Shown in pieces: positions 34,452 to 44,490 of a stretch of DNA of 64,000 nucleotides. Positions within the stretch are counted from its first letter, which is position 1, and every line of letters begins with the position of its first letter. Source of the stretch: Pseudomonas sp. dw_612 (GTDB lineage: Bacteria; Pseudomonadota; Gammaproteobacteria; Pseudomonadales; Pseudomonadaceae); NCBI RefSeq assembly GCF_018449725.1, contig NZ_JAAVVC010000028.1:19277-83276 (forward strand), in the 5' to 3' direction. The notes under the pieces are model-generated. The model saw nothing but the letters and a program-made list of their open reading frames with translations, was not told the origin of the DNA and did no database searches. The position numbers and the translations under genes are program-made.

Positions 34452-35224
34452 TGTTCATTCCATTGGCGACGGCCGTTGCGCATCGCCGTCCGCAGTTCTT
34501 CGCGGGAAAACACCAGGCCTCGCTCAGCCGCCAGTGCCAAGGTGCGGGTGATAAAAACCTCAATGTCCCGCAAGCCCTGCAACGTCTGCGATAGCTGCGG
34601 ATCGCCCGCCACTAACCGCTGAAACTGCAGCAAAGCCCCTTCGCTGACATCAGGCGCAGGCGTTGTCGGAAGGCCCTCAATAATCGCCTGTTCCAACCAA
34701 GGACCAGGACGGCAATCGAGCACCAGATGAACCCGCGCCGAACTGTCGCGATTGTCCACGCGATGGGGCCGCGACAGGTCGAGAAACCAGCATTCCCCCG
34801 CTGCCATCGGCATGCGCTGGCCGTCGAGCATAAAGTCCACATGCGGCGGGCTTAAAAGAGGAATGTGCAGACGCAAATCGGCGTCCGGCTCGCCCAGGTC
34901 ATAGTCGCGGTGTTCATGAATTTGTCCGCCCGGCCCAAGCCGCAACAGACGAGCCGAGACGATGTCCAGCGGCAGGTCGCGCAAGCCTTGCTGCCACCGC
35001 ACATCTCGCCGCCAAGGCGCACGCAATAGCGGTTCACCGAGGCCTGGCGACAGTTCAGTCAACGCATCTGTCGCCGAAATCAGCGCCACGCCGCTCCAGT
35101 CGCCAGTGAAGTACGCCGTGTTGAAATGACCGTGCCATGCGTCTTCGCCAATCGCCGCCAGCGCCTGCAACAGCAACGGTAGATCCACCGTTACTGGCAG
35201 GCGAGAGAACGCCGCGCGGCTCAT
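34439..35224 (-). CDS. Aspartyl/asparaginyl beta-hydroxylase-like protein
   Basis: A 261-residue 2-oxoglutarate/Fe(II) dioxygenase-like protein. The core holds GGQIHEHRDYDLG, LRLHIPLLSP, ECWFLDLSRPHRVDN and RVHLVLDCR, the histidines and arginine expected of the Asp/Asn beta-hydroxylase fold. Family members hydroxylate Asp or Asn side chains in secreted repeat domains. The adjacent adhesin has Asp/Asn-rich Ig-like repeats. The ATG at 35224 is used; a GTG one codon earlier is possible. Confidence 0.75.
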   Translation of the reverse strand: MSRAAFSRLPVTVDLPLLLQALAAIGEDAWHGHFNTAYFTGDWSGVALISATDALTELSPGLGEPLLRAPWRRDVRWQQGLRDLPLDIVSARLLRLGPGGQIHEHRDYDLGEPDADLRLHIPLLSPPHVDFMLDGQRMPMAAGECWFLDLSRPHRVDNRDSSARVHLVLDCRPGPWLEQAIIEGLPTTPAPDVSEGALLQFQRLVAGDPQLSQTLQGLRDIEVFITRTLALAAERGLVFSREELRTAMRNGRRQWNEQWNA

Positions 35225-35239
35225 CACTTCGCCAGCAGG

Positions 35240-36757
35240 TTATTTGGCCGGAGCTTGAGGGGGCGTCGGCACTGCAATGTTGCCCGACGCCCACGCGGCT
35301 TCACGATTGGCCAACGCGGTGGCGATGGACTGGACTTCGGTGGATTGCACTTCATCCGGCATCGGGTCGAGCCCGGCGCTGGCGAAGATCTGGCCATAGG
35401 CGTTGCGCAGATCGGCGTAGGACAGGTCCCGACGCAAATCCGCCTGCAAGGTGTTCAGTTCGCCCTGGATCAGATCCAGTTCGCCGAGGCCGGCCGCCTG
35501 ATGACGGTTACGCAACTGCCCGAGAATCTGCCCGTCGATGCTCGACAGTTCCTGATTGGTCTGGAATTGATGCAGCGCTTCCTGGTAGTTGGCGTTGGCG
35601 ACATAGAGCTGCGCCAGCACCGCGATGGACATCGCCTGACGCCGGGCCTTGGCGACTTCTTCGCCGGCCTTGGCCACGTTGATCGCCGCCGGAGCGGAAA
35701 TCACGTTGAACAGGTTCCAGGTCAGCTTGACCCCGTAGTCGGCCCACTTGTCGTTGACCAAAAAGGAGTTGCTGTCGTAATGCCCGCCGGCCGAAAACTC
35801 CAGCCCCGGCAACAGCCGCAGCATGGCTTTACGGGTTTCGGCGGTGCTGATGCGGGTCTGGTAATCCTGCTCGCGCAGTTCCGGACGGCTGGCCAGGGCT
35901 TCGTGTTCGAGGCTGGCCATGCCGACTTTCAGTTGCGGGATCGCGTAGTCGTCCGGGGTCGCCAGTTTCAGGTCGGTGCCCATCGGCAGGTTGATCAGGG
36001 TCGACAGTTCAGTCTTGGCCAGGGACAACGCGCGGCGCTGCTCCTGCAACTGACGGGTCGCCTCGATCAGCGAGCGTTGATAACCCAGCGCCACGACCGG
36101 GTCGCCGATGCGCTGTTCGCTCATGCTCTGGCTGTTGCTGCGGGCGGTATCGACCCGCGCCATCAGGCTGTCGATTTGCGTGAGCAGGCGTTCGGCAGCC
36201 ACGGCGCGCCAATAGGCCGAGCGCACGTCCTGAACGATGGTGTTGATCACCTTGCGCCGGCGTTCCTGAACGATCAGGCGCTGGTCGCCCTGCTGCTTGG
36301 CGCTGATGTAACTGACGCCGAAGTCGAGAACGTTCCAGACCATGGTCAGGTCGGCCACGCGACGGTCACGGTCCTGGGACGTCGACGGCTCCAAAGACTG
36401 GGTGCCGGTCAGCACGCTCTGGCTGCTGGAGGCCCCCTGGTTGCTACGCCCGACGTAGCCTGCATCCAACGCCATGCGCGGCAGCATGTCGAAACTGGCG
36501 AGGTCGAGTTGGCGTTTAGCCAAGGCCTCTTCCATGATCTTGAGCCGGCCTTCGAGGTTGTATTTCACCGCACGGGCCATCGCCTGGTGCAAGGTCAGCG
36601 GGCCATTGAGCGGCTCCTGACCGGTGAACATGTTTTGCATGTCGCTTTTGGCACGCTGCTCACTGACGCTACGTTCAATCGGCTCACTTTTGACCGCACA
36701 TCCGCTGATCGCCAGTGCCAACAGGCTGGCACCGAATAACTTATGACTTCTTTTCAT
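35240..36757 (-). CDS. TolC-family outer-membrane lipoprotein
   Basis: A 505-residue outer-membrane factor. Signal peptide with lipobox ISGC, then OEP-type coiled coils (LTLHQAMARAVKYNLEGRLKI; VQDVRSAYWRAVAAERLL). It lies 43 bp downstream of the giant adhesin gene on the same strand, so it is the obvious exit channel for that protein or for the adaptor proteins at 48.8-53.0 kb. The C-terminus is short and Pro/Ala-rich. Confidence 0.87.
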   Translation of the reverse strand: MKRSHKLFGASLLALAISGCAVKSEPIERSVSEQRAKSDMQNMFTGQEPLNGPLTLHQAMARAVKYNLEGRLKIMEEALAKRQLDLASFDMLPRMALDAGYVGRSNQGASSSQSVLTGTQSLEPSTSQDRDRRVADLTMVWNVLDFGVSYISAKQQGDQRLIVQERRRKVINTIVQDVRSAYWRAVAAERLLTQIDSLMARVDTARSNSQSMSEQRIGDPVVALGYQRSLIEATRQLQEQRRALSLAKTELSTLINLPMGTDLKLATPDDYAIPQLKVGMASLEHEALASRPELREQDYQTRISTAETRKAMLRLLPGLEFSAGGHYDSNSFLVNDKWADYGVKLTWNLFNVISAPAAINVAKAGEEVAKARRQAMSIAVLAQLYVANANYQEALHQFQTNQELSSIDGQILGQLRNRHQAAGLGELDLIQGELNTLQADLRRDLSYADLRNAYGQIFASAGLDPMPDEVQSTEVQSIATALANREAAWASGNIAVPTPPQAPAK

Positions 36758-36800
36758 CCCTGGATCGCCCCTAGGTGCCGCACTGAATTATGTGTGTGTT

Positions 36801-39800
36801 TCAAGCCTGCATTTCGCTGATGCCGGCTTGTTGCAAAGCGGCGGCCAGGCTGTTCACCTGCCGCTGCTCGGTGTCTTTGAGATCTTGTAATTGCTGACTC
36901 AGGGTCGGCGCGCCAAATACGCCGCGCAGTCCTTGGGAAACATCCCCGCCCCTGATCGAATGATTGCTGAAGGAATTCAGCGAATCGCGCTCGGCGCCGG
37001 TGTCCTGATTGAACAGGCTCGCCAGCGTACTGCTGCCGAACACCCCGCCATCGCCGCCACCAAACCCGAGGAAGCCGTGGCCCGAACCATCGCCAGTGCC
37101 GCTGTCGCTGCTGCTGAACACCTGGGCAATAAAGCTCGGCGCCAGTGCCCCGCGATTGATGAAAATATCGCCCAATGGCCGGATGCCGTCCCCCAGCACC
37201 CGATCTTCGAACAGCGGCGCAAAGGTCAGCGGCGAGGCCAGCGTGCCGGTTGGCGCAGCGAAGATGATCGGCTGCAGCGGCAGGTGCGGTTGATCGATGA
37301 CGATCACCTGTTGCGGCGTGCGGAACTCTGGGTCCGGCGACACCACCACTACCGTGGTCGGCGGTGCGGTCACGGTGTTGATCGCGTAGCCGTTGGATTG
37401 GCTGGTGCCGCTGCCGGCATTGCCGGAGCCATCCGTGACGCCCGCGACGTTCAGGCTGATCGCGTTACTGGCGTTGCTGATATTGCTGGTCGGCGTCAGC
37501 GTCGCGGTCCAGGTTTTGCCGCCGTCGGTGCTCGACAGGTTGGACAAGGTGCCGTTGGCCACGCTGACGTCGGACAGGTCGAAACCGCTCACCGCTTCGT
37601 TGAAGGTGAAGGTCACCAGTGACGTCTGGCCCACGCCCAGGTTCGGGTTGGCCACGACCACTGTGGCCGTCGGCCGCTCGCCGTCGATCACGTAGTTGTT
37701 GGAAACCGCCACGCCATCGCCCGTGTTGCCGGCCAGGTCGGTGACGTTGCTGGCGTCCAGCGCGATGAAGTTGCTCGGGTCGGTGATGTTCGCGGTTGGG
37801 GTGAACGTGGCGGTCCAGGTTTTACCGCCGTCGCTGCTAGCCAGATTGGCCAGGTCGCCGTTGGTGACGCTGAGGTCCGACAGGTCGAAGTTGTTCACCG
37901 CTTCGCTGAAGGTGATCGTCACCAGCGTGGTCTGGCCCATGCCCAGGTTCGGGTTGGCGACCACGATGGTTGCCGTCGGCCGCGTGGCATCGAGCGCGTA
38001 GTTGTTGGAGATTGCGATCCCGGCACCGGCATTGCCTGCGGCGTCCACCACATTGCTGTTGTCGAGCAGGATCAGGTTAGTGGCGTCGTTGAGGTTGGCC
38101 GTCGGGGTCAGGGTCGCCGTCCAGGTTTTGCCGCCGTCACTGCTGAGCAGATTGGACAGGGTGCCATTGGCGACGCTGAGGTCCGACAGGTCGAAACCGG
38201 ATACCGCTTCGGTGAAGGTGATGGTGACCGTGGTCGTCTCGCCGATGCCCAAGCGGTTGTCCGCCACGACGATGGTCGCGGTCGGCCGCGCGGTGTCGAT
38301 GGCGTAGTTGTTGGAATCAGTCACGCCCACGCCGCTGTTGCCCGAGGCGTTGGTCACGCCAGTGTTGTCGAGGCTGATCAGGTTGGTGGTGTCGGTCACG
38401 TTGACCGTTGGCGTGAAGGTCGCGGTCCAGGTGATACCGCCGTCGCTGCTGCTGACGTTGCTCAACGTGCCGTTGGCGATGGTCAGGTCGGCGTTGGTGA
38501 AACCGCTCACGGCTTCGCTGAAGGTGATGGTCACCGCGGACGTTTCACCGGCCTTGAGGGCGTTGTCGGCGACCACGATGGTGGCGGTCGGCACCTGGGT
38601 TTCCACCACGTAGTTGGCGGAATCGGTGGTGCCTGCGCCCGCGTTGCCGGCCACATCCGCGATGCCGGTGTTGTTCAGGGTGATGACGTTAGTCGCGTCC
38701 GTCACACCGATAGTCGGGGTGAACGTCGCGGTCCAGGTGATGCCGCCGTCGCTGCTGCTCACCGCGCTCAACGTGCCGTTGGCGATGGTCAGGTCACTGT
38801 TGTCGAAACCGCTGACTGCTTCGCTGAAGGTGATGGTCACCAGTGAGGTTTCGCCCGGCTTCAGGGTGGTATCGCTCAACACGATGGTGGCGGTCGGACG
38901 CTGGCTGTCGATCACATAGTTGTTGGAATCGGTGGTGCCGCTGCCGGCATTGCCCGCCAGATCCGCCACGCCCGTGTTGTCCAGGCGCACGATGTTACTG
39001 GTGTCGGTGATGCCGGCCAACGGCGTCAACGTCGCGGTCCAGGTGATGCCGCCGTCGCTGCTGCTGACGTTGCTCAACGTGCCGTTGTCGATGGTCAGGT
39101 CCGCGTTGGTGAACCCGCTCACGGCTTCGCTGAAGGTGATGGTCACCTGGGTGGTCTGGCCGACGCCCAGAGCCGCATCGGCGACCACGATGGTTGCGGT
39201 TGGACGCTGAGTGTCGATGGCGTAGTTGTTCGAATCGGTGGTGCCGTTGCCGGCGTTACCCGAGGCGTTTTGCACACCACTGTTGTCCAGGGTGATCAGG
39301 TTGCTCGCGTCGGTGATGGCAGTGGTTGGCGTGAAGGTCGCCGTCCAGGTAATGCCGCCGTCGCTGCTGCTCACGGCGGTGAGCGTACCGTTGGCAATCG
39401 TCAGATCAGCATTGCTGAAACCGGTCACCGCTTCGGAGAAGGTGATGGTCACCAGCGAGGTTTCACCGATGTTCAACGCGCTGTCGGCAACCACGATGGT
39501 GGCGGTCGGCAGCACGGTGTCGATGGTGAAGTTGGCCGAGTTGGTGACGCCGGTCCCGGCGTTGCCGGCAATGTCGGCCACGCCGGCATTGTTCAGGGTG
39601 ATCAGGTTGGTGGTGTCCTTGACGCCAACGGTCGGCGTGAAGGTGGCGGTCCAGGTGATGCCGCCGTCGCTGCTGCTGACCGCGCTCAAGGTGCCATTCG
39701 GGATGCTCAAGTCGCTGTTGTCGAAACCGCTGACCGCTTCGCTGAAGGTGATGGTCACCAGCGAGGTTTCGCCCGCGCTGAGGGTTGGGTCCGCAACGAC

Positions 39801-42800
39801 GATGGTGGCGGTCGGGCGCAAGCTGTCGATCGCGTAGTTGTTGGAGTCAGTGGTGCCCGCGCCCGTGTTACCGGCTACGTCCGCGACCCCGGCGTTGTTC
39901 AGCGTAATGATGTTGGTCGCATCGTTGATGCTGCCGGTCGGCGTGAACGTCGCGGTGTAGGTGATGTTGTCGCTGGTGGTCAGGCCACTCAGGCTGCCGT
40001 TCTCAACCGTGAAGTCGGCGAGGGTCAGGCCGGTCACGGCTTCGCTGAAGGTGATGGTCACCAGCGAAGTCTGGCCGAGCGCCAGGGTCGGGTCGGCCAC
40101 CACGACTGTCGCGGTTGGACGCGCAGTGTCGATGGCGTAGTTGTTCGAATCGGTGGCGCCGACGCCGACGTTGCCGGAAGCAGCGGCCTGCACACCGGTA
40201 TTGTCCAGGGTGATCAGGTTGCTGACATCGGTGATGGCGTTGGTCGGCGTGAAGGTCGCCGTCCAGGTGATGCCGCCATCGCTGCTGCTGACCGCGCCCA
40301 ACGTGCCGTTGGCAATGGTCAGGTCGGCGTTGGTGAAACCGGTCACCGCTTCGCTGAAGGTAATGGTCACCAGCGACGTTTCGCCGATGCTCAGGGCATT
40401 GTCGGCGACGACGATGGTGGCGGTCGGCGCCACGGTGTCGATGGTGTAGTTGCCGGAATTGGTAGTGCCCGAACCGGCGTTGCCGGCCAGGTCAGCCACG
40501 CCGGTATTGGCCAGGGTGATGACGTTGGTCGTGTCTTTGACACCCGCGGTCGGGGTGAAGGTCGCGGTCCAGGTAATGCCGCCGTCGCTGCTGCTGACGG
40601 CGGTCAACGTGCCGTTGGCAATCGCCAGGTCGGCATTGGTGAAACCGCTCACCGCTTCGCTGAAGGTGATGGTCACCAGCGAGGTTTCGCCCACGCTCAG
40701 GGCCGGGTCCGCGAGGACGATGGTCGCCGTAGGGCGAACGGTGTCGATCGCGTAGTTGCTGGAATCGGTGGTGCCGCTGCCGGCGTTGCCCGCCGTATCG
40801 CTGACCCCGGTGTTGTCCAGGGTGATCAGGTTGGTCGCGTCGGTAATGCTGGACGTCGGCGTGAACGTCGCCGTCCAGGTAATGCCGCCATCGCTGCTGC
40901 TTACCGCCGTCAGCGTACCGTTGGCGATGGTCAGGTCGGCGTTGGTAAAACCGGTCACGGCTTCGCTGAACGTAATGGTCACCAGCGAGGTGTCGCCGAT
41001 TTTCAGCGCGGTGTCCGCCAGCACAATGCTGGCCGTCGGGCGCACGGTGTCGACGGTGTAGTTGCCGGAATTGGTGGTGCCGCTGCCGACGTTGCCGGAG
41101 GAAGTAGCCTGAATGCCCGTGTTGTCCAGCGTGATGACGTTGGTCGCGTCGGTGATGCTGGTTGTCGGCGTGAAGGTCGCGGTCCAGGTAATGCCGCCGT
41201 CGCTGCTGCTCACCGCTGAGAGTGTGCCGTTGGCGATGGTCAGGTCGGCGTTGGTGAAACCGGTTATGGCCTGGCTGAAGGTGATGGTCACCAGTGACGT
41301 GTCGCCGATTTTCAGTGCGGTGTCTGCCAACACGATGGTTGCGGTCGGGCGCACGGTGTCGACGATGTAGTTGTTGGAGTTGGTGGTGCCGCTGCCGGCA
41401 TTGCCCTGCAGGTCGGACACGCCGGTGTTGGCCAGGGTGATGACGTTGGTCGTATCGCTGACACTGGCTGTCGGTGTGAACGTGGCCGTCCAGGTAACGC
41501 CGCCGTCGCCGCTGCTCACCGCACTCAACGTACCGTTGGCAATGCTCAGATCAGCGTTGGTGAAGCCGGATACCGCTTCACTGAAGGTAATGGTCACCAG
41601 CGACGTTTCGCCAGCGCTCAAGTTGTTGTCGGCGACCACGATGGTCGCGGTCGGACGGACCGTGTCGATCGCGTAGTTGTTGGAATCGGTGGTGCCCGTG
41701 CCGGCGTTGCCCGCCGTGTCGCTGATCCCGGTGTTGTCCAGGGTAATCAGATTGGTCGCATCGTTGGTGCTGGAGCTCGGGGTAAACGTCGCCGTCCAGG
41801 TGATGCCGCCGTCGCTGCTGCTCACAGCCGTGAGCGTGCCGTTGGCGATGGTCAGGTCGGCGTTGGTGAAACCGGTCACGGCCTCACTGAAGGTGATGGT
41901 CACCAAGGAAGTTTCGCCGATTCTCAGCGCGGTGTCCGCCACCACGATGGTTGCCGTCGGGCGCTGGGTGTCGATGGCGTAGTTGTTCGAGTTGATTACA
42001 CCGAGCCCGGCATTGCCGGACAGGTCCTGCACGCCGGTCTTGTCCAGGGTGATCAGGTTGGTGCTGTCCGTCACGCCGGCGGTTGGCGTGAAGGTCGCCG
42101 TCCACGTGACGCCGCCGTCGCTGCTGGTCACGGCCGTGAGCGTACCGTTGGCGATGGTCAGGTCGGCGTTGGTGAAACCGGTTACGGCTTCACTGAAGGT
42201 GATGGTCACCAGCGAGGTTTCGCTGCCGTTCAGCGCGTTGTCCGCGACCACGATGCTCGCCGTCGGCGCCACGGTGTCGTGGATCACGTAGTTGTTGGAG
42301 GTGCCGGAACCGGTGCCGACGTTACCCGCCAAATCCTGCACACCCGTGGTGTCGAGGGTGATGGCGTTGGTCGGTGCGTTGATATTGCCCGCCGCCGTCA
42401 GGGTCGCGGTCCAGGTGATGCCGCCGTCGCTGCTGCTGACGGCGCTCAGCGTACCGTTGGCCACGGTCAGGTCGGCGTTGGTGAAATTGTTCACCGCCTC
42501 GCTGAAGGTGATGGTCACCAGCGACGTGCCGCCGGAGTTCAGGCTTGTAGTGCTGACCACGATGCTGGAGACGGTCGGTGGTGTCACGTCCGGCGCGTAG
42601 TTGGTATTGACCACGCCGCCGTCGTTGAAGATGTTGTTCACGGCGGCCGGGACAGAGCCCGTCGTGCCGCCGCCCGATGCCTGTCCACCCGCGCCGCTGC
42701 CGCCGGCATTGCCGGCCATGGCGCCGAAGTTGGCGGCGGTCATCAACAGCGTGCCTTTGTTCCAGATCGCGCCAACGCCTTTGCCGGCCGCACCACCGTT

Positions 42801-44441
42801 GTCAGCGGAACCACCCAGGCCACCGCCACCGCCACCGCCGCCACCGGCCGCGACGTTATTGGAGATGACGGACGTACCGACCACCGTCAGGGTGCCGGTC
42901 GATGCGTTGTAGATACCGCCGGAGGCCGACGAGCCGGCCCGGCCGGGATGGTCCCAACCGGAGCCACCGCCACCGCCGCCGATGGACACGGTGCCGTTGC
43001 TCGCCGTGCCGCCGCTGCCGCCGTTACTGTAGTTGGAAGCGCCGATCCCACCGGCGCCGCCGACGGTCGTACCGCCGTGACCGCCCATGTAATTGGTGTT
43101 GTAGCTGCCGCCATTACCGCCACTGCCCGCCCCGCCGGCCGTACCGGCATAAACGCCTGTACCGAAACCGGCGGTGCCGCCATGACCACCGATTTGACCA
43201 CCCAGCGAACCGCCACCACCTCCGCCACCGCCAACCGCTCCGCCGACATACGGAGCGGTGACGCCACCGCCACCGCCGCCGCCCGAGGCTGCGTTATCGG
43301 TCACCGTGACGTTTCTGAGGGTCAGGTTGCCGGAGTTGAGAATACCGCCGCCCATCGCCCCGGCACCGTCGGTGCCCCCCGCCGCGCCCGCACCGGCGAC
43401 CATGCCTTGCTTGATGACCAGGCCGTCGAAGGTCGCGGTGACGCCGGAGTTAACCTGCACCACGCGGGTTTTGTACTGGCCGTTAAGGGTGACATCGGCA
43501 ATGCCGTCGTTATTCAGGTCACCGTCAATCGTTACGTTCTTGGTGATGGTCAGTTGCGAGTTCAGACCGATGATCATGCTGCTATTGAAGGTGACGGTGT
43601 CACCGGCCACGGCATTGGACAGGGCGGTACGCAAAGAACCCACGCCGCTGTCGCTGTTATTGAGCACAGTCAGCGTTGCCAGGCTGTACTGGTAACCGGC
43701 CATGGACGCAGAGGACAACACGCTGCGGCTTTCGATACTGCCGGTGGCGATTTCCAGGTTCCAGTCGCCGCCCACACCGGTACGGTTGGTGGACGCGGCA
43801 ATATCGCGCCCGGTGAGTTGCGCCAGCGAGTCGACAAAACTCACGCCGCGTTCACCGGCGCCGGTATTACAGGCGTAGATCAGGATGTCGCCACCGACGT
43901 TCATGTCCTTGCCGATCTGGGCCAGCACATCGCTGCGAGCGGCGACGTTATCGGCCGAGAGGTAGCTGTTGCCCAGCCACAGGTCGCCGGAACTGCCGTG
44001 GGCGATGATCTGCACCGAACTCACACCCTGATGGGTGTCGAGGTAAGCGGCAATCTGCTGCAAGCCATCCTTGGTCGCGTCCAGCGTCACCACTTCGGTG
44101 CCCGGTGCCACGCCGTTGAGCAGGCTGTCGGTGTCTTTGATGCGCGAATCGACGAACACCACGCTCTGGCCGGGTACGGCAGTCGGTGTTGCCGCAGGTG
44201 CGGGAGTCGCGGCGGAGGCGTTGTCCGCCTGGCCATGGGTGTCTTTGCTCGCCGTCGGGTGATCGGCAGCGGGTGCCTTGGCGGCATCAGCCGTGGGATG
44301 ACTGTCGGGCTGGGCCGCATCGGCCACCGTGGCCGCGACCGCGCCGTCGAACAGCATGCGCGGTTCCAGGGACACGATCATCGGGGATGCCAGTACGCGA
44401 GCGCCCTGGGCCTTTTGCGATTTGCCGTTGTTCCACCACAT
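36801..44441 (-). CDS. Giant LEPR/DUF4347 Ig-like-repeat surface protein
   Basis: About 2546 residues. The N-terminus has SLEPRMLFDGA (the LEPR-XLL export-type motif, residues 24-34) and no Sec signal peptide. Residues about 94-251 are a DUF4347 domain (VVFVDSRIKDTDSLLNGV; IIAHGSSG; IYACNTGAG). Residues about 255-610 look like a parallel beta-helix with Gly-rich loops. Residues about 614-2350 are 17 Ig-like repeats of about 102 residues (ETSLVTITFSEAV core). The 200-residue tail is unique, with no RTX nonapeptides. The ATG at 44441 has GGTGAG before it; a GTG three codons earlier is possible. It sits between sulfotransferase 2 and the TolC-like gene in one run. A large adhesin or biofilm protein is the likely role. 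Confidence 0.85.
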   Translation of the reverse strand: MWWNNGKSQKAQGARVLASPMIVSLEPRMLFDGAVAATVADAAQPDSHPTADAAKAPAADHPTASKDTHGQADNASAATPAPAATPTAVPGQSVVFVDSRIKDTDSLLNGVAPGTEVVTLDATKDGLQQIAAYLDTHQGVSSVQIIAHGSSGDLWLGNSYLSADNVAARSDVLAQIGKDMNVGGDILIYACNTGAGERGVSFVDSLAQLTGRDIAASTNRTGVGGDWNLEIATGSIESRSVLSSASMAGYQYSLATLTVLNNSDSGVGSLRTALSNAVAGDTVTFNSSMIIGLNSQLTITKNVTIDGDLNNDGIADVTLNGQYKTRVVQVNSGVTATFDGLVIKQGMVAGAGAAGGTDGAGAMGGGILNSGNLTLRNVTVTDNAASGGGGGGGVTAPYVGGAVGGGGGGGGSLGGQIGGHGGTAGFGTGVYAGTAGGAGSGGNGGSYNTNYMGGHGGTTVGGAGGIGASNYSNGGSGGTASNGTVSIGGGGGGSGWDHPGRAGSSASGGIYNASTGTLTVVGTSVISNNVAAGGGGGGGGGLGGSADNGGAAGKGVGAIWNKGTLLMTAANFGAMAGNAGGSGAGGQASGGGTTGSVPAAVNNIFNDGGVVNTNYAPDVTPPTVSSIVVSTTSLNSGGTSLVTITFSEAVNNFTNADLTVANGTLSAVSSSDGGITWTATLTAAGNINAPTNAITLDTTGVQDLAGNVGTGSGTSNNYVIHDTVAPTASIVVADNALNGSETSLVTITFSEAVTGFTNADLTIANGTLTAVTSSDGGVTWTATFTPTAGVTDSTNLITLDKTGVQDLSGNAGLGVINSNNYAIDTQRPTATIVVADTALRIGETSLVTITFSEAVTGFTNADLTIANGTLTAVSSSDGGITWTATFTPSSSTNDATNLITLDNTGISDTAGNAGTGTTDSNNYAIDTVRPTATIVVADNNLSAGETSLVTITFSEAVSGFTNADLSIANGTLSAVSSGDGGVTWTATFTPTASVSDTTNVITLANTGVSDLQGNAGSGTTNSNNYIVDTVRPTATIVLADTALKIGDTSLVTITFSQAITGFTNADLTIANGTLSAVSSSDGGITWTATFTPTTSITDATNVITLDNTGIQATSSGNVGSGTTNSGNYTVDTVRPTASIVLADTALKIGDTSLVTITFSEAVTGFTNADLTIANGTLTAVSSSDGGITWTATFTPTSSITDATNLITLDNTGVSDTAGNAGSGTTDSSNYAIDTVRPTATIVLADPALSVGETSLVTITFSEAVSGFTNADLAIANGTLTAVSSSDGGITWTATFTPTAGVKDTTNVITLANTGVADLAGNAGSGTTNSGNYTIDTVAPTATIVVADNALSIGETSLVTITFSEAVTGFTNADLTIANGTLGAVSSSDGGITWTATFTPTNAITDVSNLITLDNTGVQAAASGNVGVGATDSNNYAIDTARPTATVVVADPTLALGQTSLVTITFSEAVTGLTLADFTVENGSLSGLTTSDNITYTATFTPTGSINDATNIITLNNAGVADVAGNTGAGTTDSNNYAIDSLRPTATIVVADPTLSAGETSLVTITFSEAVSGFDNSDLSIPNGTLSAVSSSDGGITWTATFTPTVGVKDTTNLITLNNAGVADIAGNAGTGVTNSANFTIDTVLPTATIVVADSALNIGETSLVTITFSEAVTGFSNADLTIANGTLTAVSSSDGGITWTATFTPTTAITDASNLITLDNSGVQNASGNAGNGTTDSNNYAIDTQRPTATIVVADAALGVGQTTQVTITFSEAVSGFTNADLTIDNGTLSNVSSSDGGITWTATLTPLAGITDTSNIVRLDNTGVADLAGNAGSGTTDSNNYVIDSQRPTATIVLSDTTLKPGETSLVTITFSEAVSGFDNSDLTIANGTLSAVSSSDGGITWTATFTPTIGVTDATNVITLNNTGIADVAGNAGAGTTDSANYVVETQVPTATIVVADNALKAGETSAVTITFSEAVSGFTNADLTIANGTLSNVSSSDGGITWTATFTPTVNVTDTTNLISLDNTGVTNASGNSGVGVTDSNNYAIDTARPTATIVVADNRLGIGETTTVTITFTEAVSGFDLSDLSVANGTLSNLLSSDGGKTWTATLTPTANLNDATNLILLDNSNVVDAAGNAGAGIAISNNYALDATRPTATIVVANPNLGMGQTTLVTITFSEAVNNFDLSDLSVTNGDLANLASSDGGKTWTATFTPTANITDPSNFIALDASNVTDLAGNTGDGVAVSNNYVIDGERPTATVVVANPNLGVGQTSLVTFTFNEAVSGFDLSDVSVANGTLSNLSSTDGGKTWTATLTPTSNISNASNAISLNVAGVTDGSGNAGSGTSQSNGYAINTVTAPPTTVVVVSPDPEFRTPQQVIVIDQPHLPLQPIIFAAPTGTLASPLTFAPLFEDRVLGDGIRPLGDIFINRGALAPSFIAQVFSSSDSGTGDGSGHGFLGFGGGDGGVFGSSTLASLFNQDTGAERDSLNSFSNHSIRGGDVSQGLRGVFGAPTLSQQLQDLKDTEQRQVNSLAAALQQAGISEMQA
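37393..42600 (-). repeat. 17 tandem 306-bp repeats inside the adhesin gene
   Basis: Seventeen units, most exactly 306 bp (a few 303 or 309), code for Ig-like domains. Units from the middle (38.6-42.2 kb) are the most alike; the two or three at each end diverge. Such an array can gain or lose units by recombination, and short-read assembly could miscount it. Confidence 0.92.
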
Positions 44442-44490
44442 GCTGCTCACCCGAACTCGAACTTTTATAACGGCCAGGAAAAAGCCGCGA

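Noticed and set aside
36801..37400. RTX-type C-terminal secretion signal on the adhesin
   Set aside because: The tail has Gly-rich stretches but no GGxGxDxUx nonapeptides, so a classical RTX type I signal is not supported.
37696..42600. Ladder of about 101-residue plus-strand ORFs, one per 306 bp, plus a long 649-residue one
   Set aside because: They are shadows of the repeated adhesin gene on the minus strand. The period, valine/proline bias and start positions follow the repeat unit exactly.
37393..42600. Regular repeats as a CRISPR array
   Set aside because: Units are 306 bp, code for Ig-like domains and lack unique spacers; no cas genes are present.
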